Source: Daucus carota subsp. sativus (Eukaryota > Streptophyta > Magnoliopsida > Apiales > Apiaceae). Taken from it: 64,000 bases of DNA. The notes below the pieces were generated by a model. It was not told the origin of the DNA, made no database searches, and was given only the letters and a program-made list of their open reading frames with translations. How positions within the stretch are numbered: position 1 is the first letter of the stretch; the number at the start of each line of letters is the position of its first letter. Positions 23,764 to 34,835 of the stretch are shown here, piece by piece. Position numbers and translations under genes: made by a program. The stretch spans positions 37,535,598-37,599,597 of the forward strand of contig NC_030385.2 in NCBI RefSeq assembly GCF_001625215.2, given 5' to 3'.

Positions 23764-24677
23764 CATTATACTATGAAGTCTCGAATAAAATATATATTCA
23801 AATAAATATACCATCTCGATTAAGAATAATCATTCTAATAAATTTAAGTTGTTAAAGTAAAATCTAAATATAGGGGATCCCTTAATCTAATGAAAGATAA
23901 ATTTTTTTGATTAGATATATTAAATAATATTCTGTTAATTTTATTAAAATTAATAATATATATATATATATATATATTAAATTTATTTTAAAACTAACGC
24001 ATGCTAGTATTTTAGTTGCGTTCGCTTCGATGAGATAAAATATGATAAGCAATTGAGAATATAGTGAAATTTGTACTCTAATTTGAGGATAAGTGGAGAA
24101 AAATATATATAAATTTTATTTCTTTAAAAATTCATTCCAAATTATTTCAAATAAAAAATATAGCCCACATATTTTAATTAGAAGAAAGGCTCGCTTTATT
24201 TATTCATCATATTTCTCCACAATCTCCATCAAAAAATATTATGCTCACTCTATTTAATCATTATAATTTTATACACCTTCTTTTTTCAAAACTTTTTATA
24301 ATTTTTCATTCGGTTATTTATTTCATTTTAGTCAAATTGACACACTTAGTCAAAAAAAAAAAATTACACAGCCATAGTCCCTTTACTCGAAAAAAGAAAA
24401 AGAGAAAGAGTGCAGCCGATAGTCCTGAGTCCTGACTGTGCATTCGAGTCTTTAACGCCGAGCCGCATACTAATCTGCTTTGCTGACCGGCTCCTGAGGA
24501 ACAAAAAAATTCAATCGAATAACCAACTTAATGTTTTATTATGTGGAAAAATGCTACAAAAGTTTAAAATTTGTGTTAACGTTTCAGAGAGGTAACTTGT
24601 ACAGACCACGGAGAGCTATGCTTTGGCCTCTTTCAAAAGACTCCGCGAGTTGACTCAGGTCATTGTAACTTTTAATA
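23764..24677. other. AT-rich gene-free stretch
   Basis: It contains a (TA)n tract near 23951-23978 and a homopurine run with an A tail near 24352-24364. No credible gene. Short plus-strand frames at 24241-24595 have no domain. Confidence 0.55.
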
Positions 24678-24942
24678 CTCCCTCCGTAGTCCGTCCCCTT
24701 TTACATGTTGATTTTGACTTTTGATCAGTCAAATTGATTTTATTTTGACTAAACTTTATATGTATCAGATAATTGATAAAAATAATAAAAATCATATCAA
24801 TAGAAAGTATATTTAGTGTATTTTAATATGCAACTTTTAGATTTTAAAAATAGTGAGTAGATAATTTGTAATGTATAGTCAAAAATTGATCAATTTGACT
24901 CCTCGAAATGCAATATGGACATGTAAAAGGGGACGGAGGGAG
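24678..24942. mobile_element. Stowaway MITE 3
   Basis: The 265-bp element is flanked by TA (24676-24677 and 24943-24944), with ends CTCCCTCCGTAGTCCGTCCCC and, at the right, GGGGACGGAGGGAG. The left terminus has a small internal duplication ('cgtagtccgt') that the right lacks. The interior inverted repeat continues with 'ttttacatgt'. No ORF. Confidence 0.92.
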
Positions 24943-25059
24943 TATTACTATAGCACGTTTTCACGGTTCAAATACTTTAGTTTTCAATAAAATTTAATAT
25001 TGTATTTGTTGAGTTTTTACAAATTTTAATATAAATTTATTAATGCAAAACTTTGGTGA

Positions 25060-25628
25060 TAACAAGTAAAACATCAGGAGTTGCTTATTATATGTTATTT
25101 TCTCCAAACTCGTGAAAATAGAAAAAATGAATAAAATAGAATTTATGAAATAATAAAATTTATAATTTTTCCGCTCCCATGTATATCTCCCAAATAATTG
25201 GAAACCACTCAAACTATTTGTTCACCGTTTAGTTGTTGACAGTGCGAGTTTTTGTCCCGATTGTGTTTCATAGTTGTTTTATCTTAATAAAATCATCTGT
25301 TTGTAAAAAAAAACACTAGCCCAAGTCGACTATATACATATAAATATCTAACTTTACATGATTATATATTTAATATATTATAACATATATATCATAAAAA
25401 TTATGTACAGACATTTCGTATAATTTTCTATTTTTTGTGTATACAAAATGAAAACTCATATCCGACACGAAATCTATTATGTATTTTTGTATTTCGTGTA
25501 TCGAAAATTAAAACTCATATCCATTTTTTTTACATATGATATAATTTCGTGTAAGCGTGTTATCTGTCAAATTGTCGGATACATTGTGGAGCATGTCCAA
25601 CCTTTTTTAAACCCCTACATTTTTTAAA
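25060..25628. repeat. segmental duplication, copy 1 (interrupted)
   Basis: Phrases such as 'agtaaaacatcaggagttg', 'ggaaaccactcaaact', 'gcccaagtcgac' and 'tgtccaacctttt' recur in the same order at 28020-28545. Copy 1 has an extra LINE-tail-like stretch (about 25238-25308, ending in poly(A)) and about 220 bp of AT-rich insert. After the Mutator-like element the duplicate resumes at 27324. The two copies are diverged. Confidence 0.6.
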
Positions 25629-26127
25629 GGCTTATTACCCCATTTGCCATCCAAGTTTACTCCAATATGCACATTAACCCTCAAAGTTTAAAAATGACCG
25701 GTCCAGCCATTGAAGTTACAGAAATGTTACTACTGGCCACAATGGGCGGAGAGTGCATGCCACACATCCTGGCTGAGAGTGAACTCCCACTCAGATGCAT
25801 GTATTTTTTCCTTTTTAAACAAGCAGACACAACCACTGTTCCTCCCACAGAAGAATGAAAAAGCACCGAAGTACAAACACATCGGAGGAAAGCGATGTTG
25901 CACTGCACTTGAACACCAGCATTCCCATTTGCTTCCTTCTCCTCCACTGATAGACACTCAAACACAACAACACGAAACACAGCAGCTATCAATTTGTGTA
26001 TATTGTTCGTGGTTAACTGGTATCCTGCAGTTGCTTACTTGCTTTATCACAAATATTGTTCGTGTTTTTATTTTGCATATATCAGAAGGGGGCTACGGTT
26101 TAGAGCTAATCATCTTCATTTAGCAAA

Positions 26128-26200
26128 ATGGGTAAGACAGGTAAGGGAACATGTAGTTTCGGAAAGAGGAGGAACAAGACATACACTTTGTGTGCGATCT
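26128..26200 (+). pseudogene. captured fragment of ribosomal protein eL37 gene
   Basis: From the ATG at 26128 the translation gives MGKTGKGTCSFGKRRNK; then, after a two-base deletion, the other frame gives HTLCVR. This is the start of eL37 (60S subunit zinc-ribbon protein, ...GSFGKRRNKTHTLCVRCG in plants), with a small in-frame insertion near the start, one Gly-to-Cys change and the frameshift. The similarity stops before the second zinc-binding Cys pair. The sequence just upstream (about 26040-26127) could be the captured 5' UTR or intron. It lies inside the Mutator-like element, so it is a gene fragment picked up in the Pack-MULE manner and is not functional. Confidence 0.75.
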
Positions 26201-26339
26201 GTAGTTGTTAAAACTACACCAGGCTTTCAGAGTTTGCTGGTTGTCTTAACTCCGAGACCAGATTTTCTTATTGAAATTTTACTTTTACTTGGTCACGAAA
26301 ACCATCTTGCTTTGCTTTTCTAAGAAAGAATAAAATATA

Positions 26340-26580
26340 CTCCCTCCGTCCCCTCCAGTTAGAATGAAGTGTTCGGCACACATTCTAAGAATCATATAAA
26401 GTGTAGTTTCACAACTAATTTTTAGAATGTTCTTTTTTTGAATAAATATTTAATGTTTAAATTTTTATTCAGAAAAAGAAAATTATAAAAATAAGTTATA
26501 GAATTGTATTTTATATGAGTTTTAAAATGCGTGCCGAACACTCCATTTCAAACGATAAGAATTGGAGGGTACGGAGGAAG
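26340..26580. mobile_element. Stowaway MITE 4, nested in the MULE
   Basis: A 241-bp element with TA on both sides. It starts CTCCCTCCGTCCCCTCC and ends GGAGGGTACGGAGGAAG, with further inverted repeats inside ('gtgttcggcac' / 'gtgccgaacac'). Its termini carry two changes from the consensus. It must be younger than the Mutator-like element it sits in, or have been captured with it. Confidence 0.88.
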
Positions 26581-26973
26581 TATTAACAGTACAAGAAAAT
26601 AAAAGCATCAAGTTTGCTCCTTAGGAGAATCCTTTGACATTTCATTTATTAGTTATTCCTTTTTAAAGATTAACTTTATAATAAATTATAAATTTAAGAT
26701 TTAAGATACTCAGTGATTTTTATTTTATATCAAACACATTTATTTTTAATTATAAAAATCTTTTTGATCATAAAATATATATTATTTTGAAATACAATTT
26801 TCATTAAAAAAATTATTTTAGTAAAGTAATATATATAATAAATCACATAAACGGTTTATAAGTTAATATTATTTAGCAAGGACGTTTTGTGACAACTCTT
26901 GTGTGCAGTGGTTTAAAAAGAATAGTGCTGCACTGGTAGTCTGGTACTGTAGAGACATTAAAAGGGTGAAAGC

Positions 26974-27116
26974 GACCACGATTGGATAGCCCAGTGGTGG
27001 GCTTATCCTCTGTTGTCTCGGGACACCCGGGTTCGACTCTGGCTCACCCCGAGAATTATTAGAACAGATACTAATGTGTAATGTGTAAGGCAAATAAGCC
27101 TGCATTGTAAAAAAAA
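26974..27116 (+). mobile_element. tRNA-derived SINE, copy 1
   Basis: A perfect 13-bp target duplication (aaagggtgaaagc) lies at 26961-26973 and 27117-27129. The head contains an A-box-like 'tagcccagtgg' and a B-box-like 'ggttcgactct' at tRNA-like spacing, and the tail ends in poly(A) after 'gcctgcattgt'. This is the layout of a pol III-transcribed plant SINE. The acceptor-stem pairing of a real tRNA is missing. A diverged copy is at 43874-43998 on the minus strand. Confidence 0.88.
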
Positions 27117-27332
27117 AAAGGGTGAAAGCAAGATGGCAAGATACAAGCATCGAGTAAAGCATATAGCTCTCACGCTCGGCCAATCCGCGTGGCATGCACT
27201 TTCCGTCCCCGATGACTAGTGATAACATTTTTGTAACTTCAGTGGCTGGCCCGGTCACTTTTGTACTTTAAGGGTTAACCTGCATATTGGTGTCAACTTG
27301 GAGGGTTATTGTGTGTTTTAGCCTTTTTTAAA

Positions 27333-29085
27333 TCGTAGTGGCATCTCTTCAAGGAATAAACGTCAAAGTTCATTTAAATTACTTTTCTTTCGGAATTACT
27401 CGTCGAAGTTGATTGATTACCTTTTCCATGGCTTTGCAATGACCGAGTGTTAGGAGCTCCCCTCTTGTAAAGACTTGGTCACTTGGAAAGATCCCCTCTT
27501 ATAAAGACTTGGTCACTTACATGTGTTCATATGGGGTGAATAAAAATTGAGGAAATGAAATCAGATTTGAACTATAATTTTATTGAATGTGTAATAATTT
27601 TATTCCTTCCATCATTTTATTCCTATCACCTTTAATTAGATATCAAATCCTACATTTTGTAAAAGATTAAGGAATGCTCTATTCCTTATCATATCTATTT
27701 TCTATCCAAATATTATCATAGAATATTTGCTCTTATTCATTTTTCTCAAAGTCTTCTCTCCTACACTCTATTATTATTATTATTATTTTACTCATTTCAT
27801 TCCATTCATTTCAACCAAACACAACTAAGAGTTAAATGGATTTGAAAGAATTAAGCGATATCAGATCCAAACTCAAAATTATTGAGCCATATCCTTGTTC
27901 GAATTGAAGAATAAATTAGTAATATATGATGCTTATATGTTATTTATTTTTATGCGTATCTCGTTCCGTTGAGATTTAAAGAAGAAAATTAAAATATCTT
28001 GGGAAAACGAAAAAAAAAAAAAGAAGTAAAACATTAGGAATTGTTTTTTTATATCTTTTACCAAGCTATGAAAAATAGGAAGAAAAAAAAGATAAGAAAA
28101 CGGAATTTATGAATCAATAAAAATTACAGCATTAGGTGCCCCAAAAATCTTTAACAAATGATGTGACAAGTGAAAAATTAATTGTGATTAGGTGTTAATG
28201 AATATACAAAGAGGTTCCATTATTATGGATTAAATGCAGTCAATTAGATTTCAACATATCATTTGAAAAAAAAATTGCAATAATTTTTTGAGGTCTATCA
28301 CCTTTTCTTTATTTCTCTCGCATTCTTGGAAACCACTCAATTATTTGCTGATATTCCACTTGTTGAACTAAAAGCACCCTGACCCAAGTCAACCATGGAC
28401 TATGGAGTCTTGAGGAACTGGCCGAGGAATCCCTCGTGGCTTGTCCAACCTTTTGTAAAACTAAAACTATCGTCTATCCCCACAGTTTTTAAATTGTAGT
28501 GGCATCTTCAAGGAATAAACATCAAAGTTGGTTTATATATTTAAATTTTACTCATTGATCAGTGGTGTTTGACCTTTGGGCCAATGGTCAAATTTGTCCA
28601 ATGTTACTGGAAAGTTCGATCTCAAATATTTTCACTTTTTTTCTTCGTGGGCTTTATGCATTTATATTTGTGAACTGAGGAAATGGAGTCGAGACCTTTG
28701 TTATACTTGCTAGCAGTACCGCGTCCACCAAGCCCAAATGAGATCTATATTTGCATTACTAACAAAATTATTCTATCCTTAAATAATTCAATTCACACTA
28801 AAAGAGTGGAAATTACATTTCATCTTTAAAGTAACTTTGTCACGTCCAGCTCAACTAGTCACCCCTAAAGTAACTTTTTCAATCCTACTTAGTCAAAAAT
28901 ATTTATAAATGTGGTTTTACACATAATTTTAACTTTAAATTATTGAATTATTGTGAAATGTGTTGTAGATAAAATTGTTCAAGCTGTTTTCTTTCATATA
29001 ATTAACCTAATATTGAACCATTGGTACGGTAAAAAGAACATATTAAATGTGTAAACAAATTATTGTTATAGACACACTTCGGTGA
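27333..29085. other. gene-free stretch with duplicated segments
   Basis: It contains a 41-bp-period duplication of 'cccctcttgtaaagacttgg' near 27459-27510, a short ATT repeat near 27770, and copy 2 of the segmental duplication. No credible ORF. Confidence 0.55.
28020..28545. repeat. segmental duplication, copy 2 (empty site of the MULE)
   Basis: Similar in order to 25060-25628 joined to 27324-27375. Near 28450-28510 it reads 'tgtccaaccttttgtaaaac...cagtttttaaattgtagtggcatc', the two flanks of the Mutator-like element without the element. This supports the element borders chosen and dates the insertion after the duplication. Confidence 0.65.
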
Positions 29086-29101
29086 CCATAAACACATTAA
29101 C

Positions 29102-29125
29102 CTTTTTTTTTTTTTGTTTACAAGT
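29102..29125 (-). mobile_element. ultra-short poly(A) retro-insertion
   Basis: A perfect 16-bp direct repeat (ccataaacacattaac) lies at 29086-29101 and 29126-29141. Between the copies is a T run and 'gtttacaagt', i.e. about ten bases plus poly(A) on the minus strand. It looks like a LINE-machinery insertion truncated almost to nothing. Confidence 0.65.
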
Positions 29126-29141
29126 CCATAAACACATTAAC

Positions 29142-30760
29142 TTATGTTCCAACGAAAGAGGAAATAGTTTTGACAAACATGAAATTGTGCATAAATGGGA
29201 AGCAAAAAGTGGGTGACAATTAAACAGTGGGCTAAAAAGAAATAAAGTAAGACGTACTCGAACTAATACTTATTCCAACTCAACATCCACTAACATTAAT
29301 AAACTTTAGAAAATGCTAATGGGCCTTGCCATTATTGTACGTCTTTCATTTCTCGTTCTTATAAATGGAAAGAAATTGGGAGGTCTCTATTTTCTAAAAC
29401 GGATTTTAAGGTGTGGAGATGACACATACTAACCGTCATTTTTTGACTAGATGGTTAATTTTTATTAACTAAAATTCATTAATAATTATAACCTTCATTC
29501 ATGCATAAAAATTATGATCAATAAAACTTTCGTCTCCATAAAAAAATAGTTGTTAGTGTGTGCCCGCAAACATTTTAGAAAGATCTTTTTTAAAATAATA
29601 TTTACTCTATCTTTCTCAATTGTTTATATTCTATCCTTCTCAATTGTTTATATTGGCGTCGGGCTCGGCCTTGACATAAAGTGAGACCAATGTGGGACAC
29701 AAGTCACACAACAATGTCCTGTTTACAGAGAAATGGAAGGAGAAAAATGCTTCGAGAAGGCACCATGTTTATTTTGCAAGTTGCAAGATTTGGATTCGCC
29801 CTAGCTCTGATTCTTTTATCAAACATCGAGTCGAAAACAATATCTGATATATATGTTGATTGCTGATGAAGTGACTTCATCTTCGTGATGGAAGGCTATC
29901 ATCTTCTAAGCATATTCCACTGGAGAAGGCATGCACGGGCAGATGGGCTCTTTATATTGGCATGACAAGTGACAGATTCTCGATAAAATATAAATTTGGG
30001 TGCACCATTTTGATTTTTGTATTGAATTTTTACATAAATCCCTCTAACATGTGCAATTACAAAAGCGCATCCATATAATTGGGTCTTATTATTCGCGGTA
30101 AATACCAAGTCCAATACAGGGGATACTCAAACATATCCATCAGAATTTGTTGGTACATAAAGTGCAGAATATATATTTGCAACTTCATGCAGTTGGTTAG
30201 GAATTTTTTGTTTGAGCATAATTCTTGTAAAATGCTATAGATCGAGGGCCAAGTAGATGCTCCACTTACAAGATAAAAATGATCAGACACACACCACGTA
30301 CGTATGAATTTGGTTCCTGAATCCAGCTAAAGTTTTACTATAACAACTTAAAGATTTTGGGACCATTTGCAGAGCTTATTCTTGCCTTCGTAATTAGCAT
30401 GTTCCTTACTCCTTAGTACTACTGTTGTTTTCCCGTGTGAAAAAATTAATATCTTCTCGTTATTATTTGAGTAAAGTGTAAAGTGATGGTCGGATTTTAT
30501 TCGTTTTTTAATAGCTAGAACTTCAAATTTATAATATAATGATCATATATTGTTTTTATGTTCCAAAAAACTAATTAAATATCATTTTTTTGAGAAATGA
30601 TATACTTTTTTTTAAAAAAAGTGGTCATTGAACATCTTATGGATGCATTAAAACCATATATTATATATAGTCATCAAATTGCAATTTAGAAATTCTGACT
30701 ATCAAAACACAAACATGAATAGATTTCGACCATCATTTTACTCTTTACTTTCTTTAACTC

Positions 30761-30816
<56 letters not shown>

Positions 30817-31493
30817 TTTTTCTAAAATAATTTTTTTTATTATTGATTGTCGTCCAAGGCTTGGACAATGTTCAGAGAATCGTCTGAGCCGATCCGCAGA
30901 ACACTACTTTTTAAGTCTTATGGCAGTGCACGATAATCTTTTTAAGTTTATACAAATCCACAACCAACCTGAGGAGTGGGCATAGTGTTTCATCGTATTA
31001 TTCTAACCTGCTTAACTTTACTAGATACGATATGGCTTATGAATATGCGCCAATAGAATTGTCACATCACCATCGAAGACATTACTTGTTTAGGTAGAAA
31101 CTTAAATCACAATTATGCAAAACAACAATAGCTATTCGTTACTAATGAGCTACTTAGTCACTAATAAAACTAATCTTTACTTTTCCACTTGTTAGATCAA
31201 GAGGTGAAGGTGGTGGACCAACAGAGCATAAATATAGATTTCCAGAACGATACGAGAGAATAAAAACATAACCTGTCTCGATTCGAGACTCTTAGATCAA
31301 ACGACAAAAGTCATTAAGATACTAGTTTAAATAGCCAGATTATTACTAATATACACTTTGATCTATGCCTTAAAAAGCCGCTTTTGTATCTTTAAAGTTT
31401 AAAGTAAGTGTAACTGTCAATTAGCTAATGAATGGGCAGGTATTTTTAATTGGACATTTCCTAAACTTTTTTTACTTCAATCACATACTTTTT
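29142..31493. other. AT-rich gene-free stretch
   Basis: It holds the ATT microsatellite at 30761-30814 and otherwise unrecognised sequence. A 61-codon plus-strand frame at 29681-29866 has a hydrophobic stretch but no known domain; I do not call it a gene. Confidence 0.5.
30761..30814. repeat. ATT microsatellite, about 18 units
   Basis: An uninterrupted trinucleotide tract, likely length-variable between individuals. Confidence 0.97.
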
Positions 31494-31502
31494 GGCAGAT
31501 GG

Positions 31503-31526
31503 TTTTTTTTTTTTTTTTTTGATAAT
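31503..31526 (-). mobile_element. ultra-short poly(A) retro-insertion
   Basis: The duplicate ggcagatgg (plus shared T) flanks 18 T followed by 'gataat'. On the minus strand this is ATTATC plus poly(A), inserted with a target duplication. Same class as 29102-29125. Confidence 0.55.
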
Positions 31527-31706
31527 GGCAGATGGTTTTTTAATATTTAATTATTTTTTGTGTGTTGAGGTTTTAACTGGATTGCGGTAGGAGAAATGTC
31601 AGGCACAACTTTATCAAAATTTGAATTTTGATTGGAATATTTTTCGTATCACAAGTCATGATTATTGATTGTATTGTAAAGGAGACACATCAACACAATT
31701 AGATTT

Positions 31707-32300
31707 ATTTTTTTTTTTGACAGAAATGCACTTGCTCGTATCGAGAATACGTCAATACTCCGAGGAGTTTCTTTCATTCAAAAAGCTTATTATCTAACCG
31801 AAATACAAAAAAATGTCTCCGGAAGTTTAGACAATAAAACTTAATGTCTGAAATAAAACGTCCCAAGCTCCAAATCCACGCTACTTCCACCTCATCCCTG
31901 AAATAATACAATTCATTAATAACAAGATAATTATAAATTTAATTATTACAATAAAATCTAAAATAGTTTATCAAAAGATGGTAAAGTCAATGAAAGATAA
32001 ATAAAATAATTTGTGAAAAAAAGGTGATAAATAAAATAAATACTAAAACAGAAAATATATATCTAACCAAAGGGAGACCCTTTGGCTAGATATATAACAA
32101 ACTAAATAAATACTAAGCATATAATTAGTAATATAAGAATTAAAATATAAAAACTAAAATATAAAACTCTAATTTTCAAAAATATATCTAAAATTTTAAA
32201 ACTTAAATATAAAAAACGAGCCAACAAAATGACACCAAATTGCCGTATACCAGGCCAATAATCTACGCCAACAATCATGGCTACCCATAAATGGTACAAA
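31707..32300 (-). repeat. interspersed repeat family X, copy A
   Basis: Read on the minus strand this matches 44985-45480 over most of its length. Shared phrases include 'caatttggtgtcattttgttggct', 'gtatt...tatatctaaccaaag' and a 3' end 'tacgagcaagtgcatttctgtc' followed by poly(A). It contains an 18-nt-arm hairpin (32057-32095). The 3' end resembles that of the LINE derivative at 22865-23748 ('gcattttgtc' plus A), so it may be a LINE 3' region, but I found no coding domain or target duplication. Confidence 0.7.
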
Positions 32301-34677
32301 TAAAAGCCATAAACAAGACTTGCAAGTAATTATACATCAGTTAACAAATTGCATAAAACTCTAATCAATGAAGATTAAAGCATTTAGAACATATATTAAT
32401 TAGCAATAACTCGAAAAACAAAATTCTAAAGTTAGTAACAATCAAGCAAAGTCAACTAGCCATTTAAGATGACCAAAATTAAATCAACTTTTATTACTAA
32501 TAAAGTCAATTTGATAAAATAAAGATGGCAAGAAATTTACTAATTTTACAAGAAAAAACCTATAATCATGCAAAAATTATCAATAATATTCTATTTTCAA
32601 AATCACACCAAATGATATAATCATCTCATCACCGACATGGAAATAACCATAATCTCGTCATAGTCATTACAAAAACGATATACACTCTAACTCCTACAAG
32701 CTCAAAACACAATTGCAAACGAACTTGCGACTCTGAATAAAATGTTAAAAAACAACATATCTTACACATAATATACAAAATAAGTTTGACCGAAACTCAC
32801 CAACTATCTCATCTTCTGGATAAATCAAAAGACAAAATTAAAACAAAAACACACCTCCAGAAATTGATTATCGTGCATAAAAACAAAAAGGTAGGAAAAT
32901 CCGAGATCTTACGACAAAACTCTAAAACATATGAAATTATATACACTAATAAAACAAATAATCACATAAACATGTTAAGAATTGGGTAGAATACATTTTT
33001 ATTTTGAATATAGATGAGCCAATGATTTGAGGACCACCATTTAATGATGAATCGTTGAGCCGCCTCCACATATAACCGATTCTCACTCGTTCACAACATC
33101 TGTGATTTATATACAGATGTTTAACTACAATCAATCTATAATGCAAATTATTGATATCGGCGGCAGTGTAAAGTTACCAAAAATGAGGTTATAAAATATA
33201 GCCACTTGTCCCACTGAAGTCGTTACTTAATTAGTGCATAATCTAAACCCATCCTCTATAATTTTTGGCATTTTCCTCTCACTAATCCACCTCCCGTGAA
33301 ATGTCAATATGTCTAATCTTTCAATGTCCAACTCCAACCTCATGTTACATGCATATAAAAAAGCTAAAGGTAAATTTTCCCTCGAATTAGTTCTACTATA
33401 TTTTACTTAAAAAAAACTAAATATACAAAGTTATCACATACAATATATAAGACTTCAATTTTTTATATTACAAGTTTATATAATGAGGGTTGCATAATTT
33501 TATTAAAATATTTCATCATACAACATTGTTAAGATTCTGTTGCATTTTGACTTATTACATTTTCATGAACATTTTGAAATCAATTATTTTTCGTATATGA
33601 ATTATGTGTTGGAAAATTTTGAATAGTCAAATTTTTTCAAGCACGATTAGTTGTTTTCTTAAAAACGGGGAACACTGTTTCTACCAAAAATTAATCTATC
33701 AACGAATGTAAAATACAAGCCAAGTCAATGATTTATGACTTGCAAAACAAATCTAAATTGAAAGATTTAAGATAATGCAGCAATCTCAATCTACAAGCAT
33801 ATCGATTCCACGTAGGAGAAGACTTCCCTATCTCGATATATACCATCAAATAAACTTGACCACCACAATTTTACATCACGGCCCCATTACAATGGACACA
33901 CCTATGTTGTGGTCCTTATTGAGAAAATATTATAGCATTATTATGATCACGTTTTTTTTAATATATAATTATGTCATCGCCAGATTATATAGGAGCAGAT
34001 GAATGATAAATTTATGCACACAAACTTTTATTACTTTAATTACTAACATAAATCTTCCACAAAGATATAGTGCTAGTGGCTTTGCAAACAAACAAAGATG
34101 AAAATATAAACAAATCTCAAAAATTGAAACCCACCAAGTGTTTAGACTTTAGTACACGGGTTGATCACACGTGGTTGTGCCGATGCAAAATTGATATTTG
34201 ATAGTAATAATTCTTTCTTTTTGGTTTCCTTAAAAAAGAAAATCGAGAGCATTTCTCATGTGGAACACCAAGAGGTGAAATTGATTTGTATCAGTCTGAT
34301 TTTTATTTTCTAGTTTAGTTAATTAATCAATTCGGTTTATAATTTTTCGATTATTATATATATCTTAAGGTCTTAAACAATTTAATATATTAAATACTAT
34401 TATAATATTTTATTATATTTTATTAATTATAATAACATATCTATATAGTTAATATTAATACAGGCTTATGTATCATCAAAATATACGCATATAAGAATCA
34501 TCAAGGAGATAAATTTATTAATTCGCTAAGATATCCCAGTTCCGGTTAAATATAGAATTTGATTCACTCTAGCAGATTCTTTATTTATGATATATAATTT
34601 CAATATTATATTATATATAGTAATAAATGAAAAGAGAAAAAGGAATAAAAATGGCATAAGCGAATACCAAGGACCTC
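32301..34677. other. AT-rich gene-free stretch upstream of AMP deaminase
   Basis: No domain-bearing ORF, RNA gene or bordered transposon was recognised. The last few hundred bases serve as the AMP deaminase promoter. Confidence 0.5.
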
Positions 34678-34685
34678 TATAAATA
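34678..34685 (+). promoter_or_regulatory. TATA box of AMP deaminase
   Basis: TATAAATA lies 158 bp upstream of the ATG. It is followed by a CT-rich leader (about 34708-34755), the pyrimidine patch common in strongly transcribed plant 5' UTRs. Confidence 0.6.
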
Positions 34686-34835
34686 CCAGCGCCACAAGCA
34701 CATAGCTCATCTCTCTCCCCCAAACACTCTCTCCTCTCTCCCTATCTCTCTCGCTTCAACTACATTTCACTAGGGTTTATACACACACAACACACACTAA
34801 TTACACTCACATCCACACACACCGCTTCAATAGCT

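Larger units (their letters stand above)
25629..27323. mobile_element. Mutator-like element (MULE) with long TIRs
   Basis: A perfect 9-bp target duplication TTTTTTAAA lies at 25620-25628 and 27324-27332. The ends are GGCTTATTACCCC and, reverse-complemented from the right, GGCTAAAACACACA. The inverted repeat continues for about 160 bp at roughly three-quarters identity; both arms contain 'ccaatatgca', 'gaccgg.ccagcca' and 'aagtgcatgccac'-type stretches. Long TIRs plus a 9-bp duplication mark the Mutator superfamily. The unoccupied site is preserved near 28450-28510. No transposase is present. The 1.7-kb body contains an eL37 gene fragment, a Stowaway MITE and a SINE. Confidence 0.85.

Noticed and set aside
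25994-26323. A 109-aa protein-coding gene in the MULE
   Set aside because: It joins an eL37 fragment in its shifted frame to unrelated sequence; no domain is complete.
26990-27065. A tRNA gene, from the A- and B-box-like motifs
   Set aside because: No acceptor stem or cloverleaf, a poly(A) tail follows and target duplications flank it, so it is a SINE.
30761-30814. Regular short repeats as a CRISPR-like array
   Set aside because: It is a simple ATT microsatellite with no spacers, in a plant genome.
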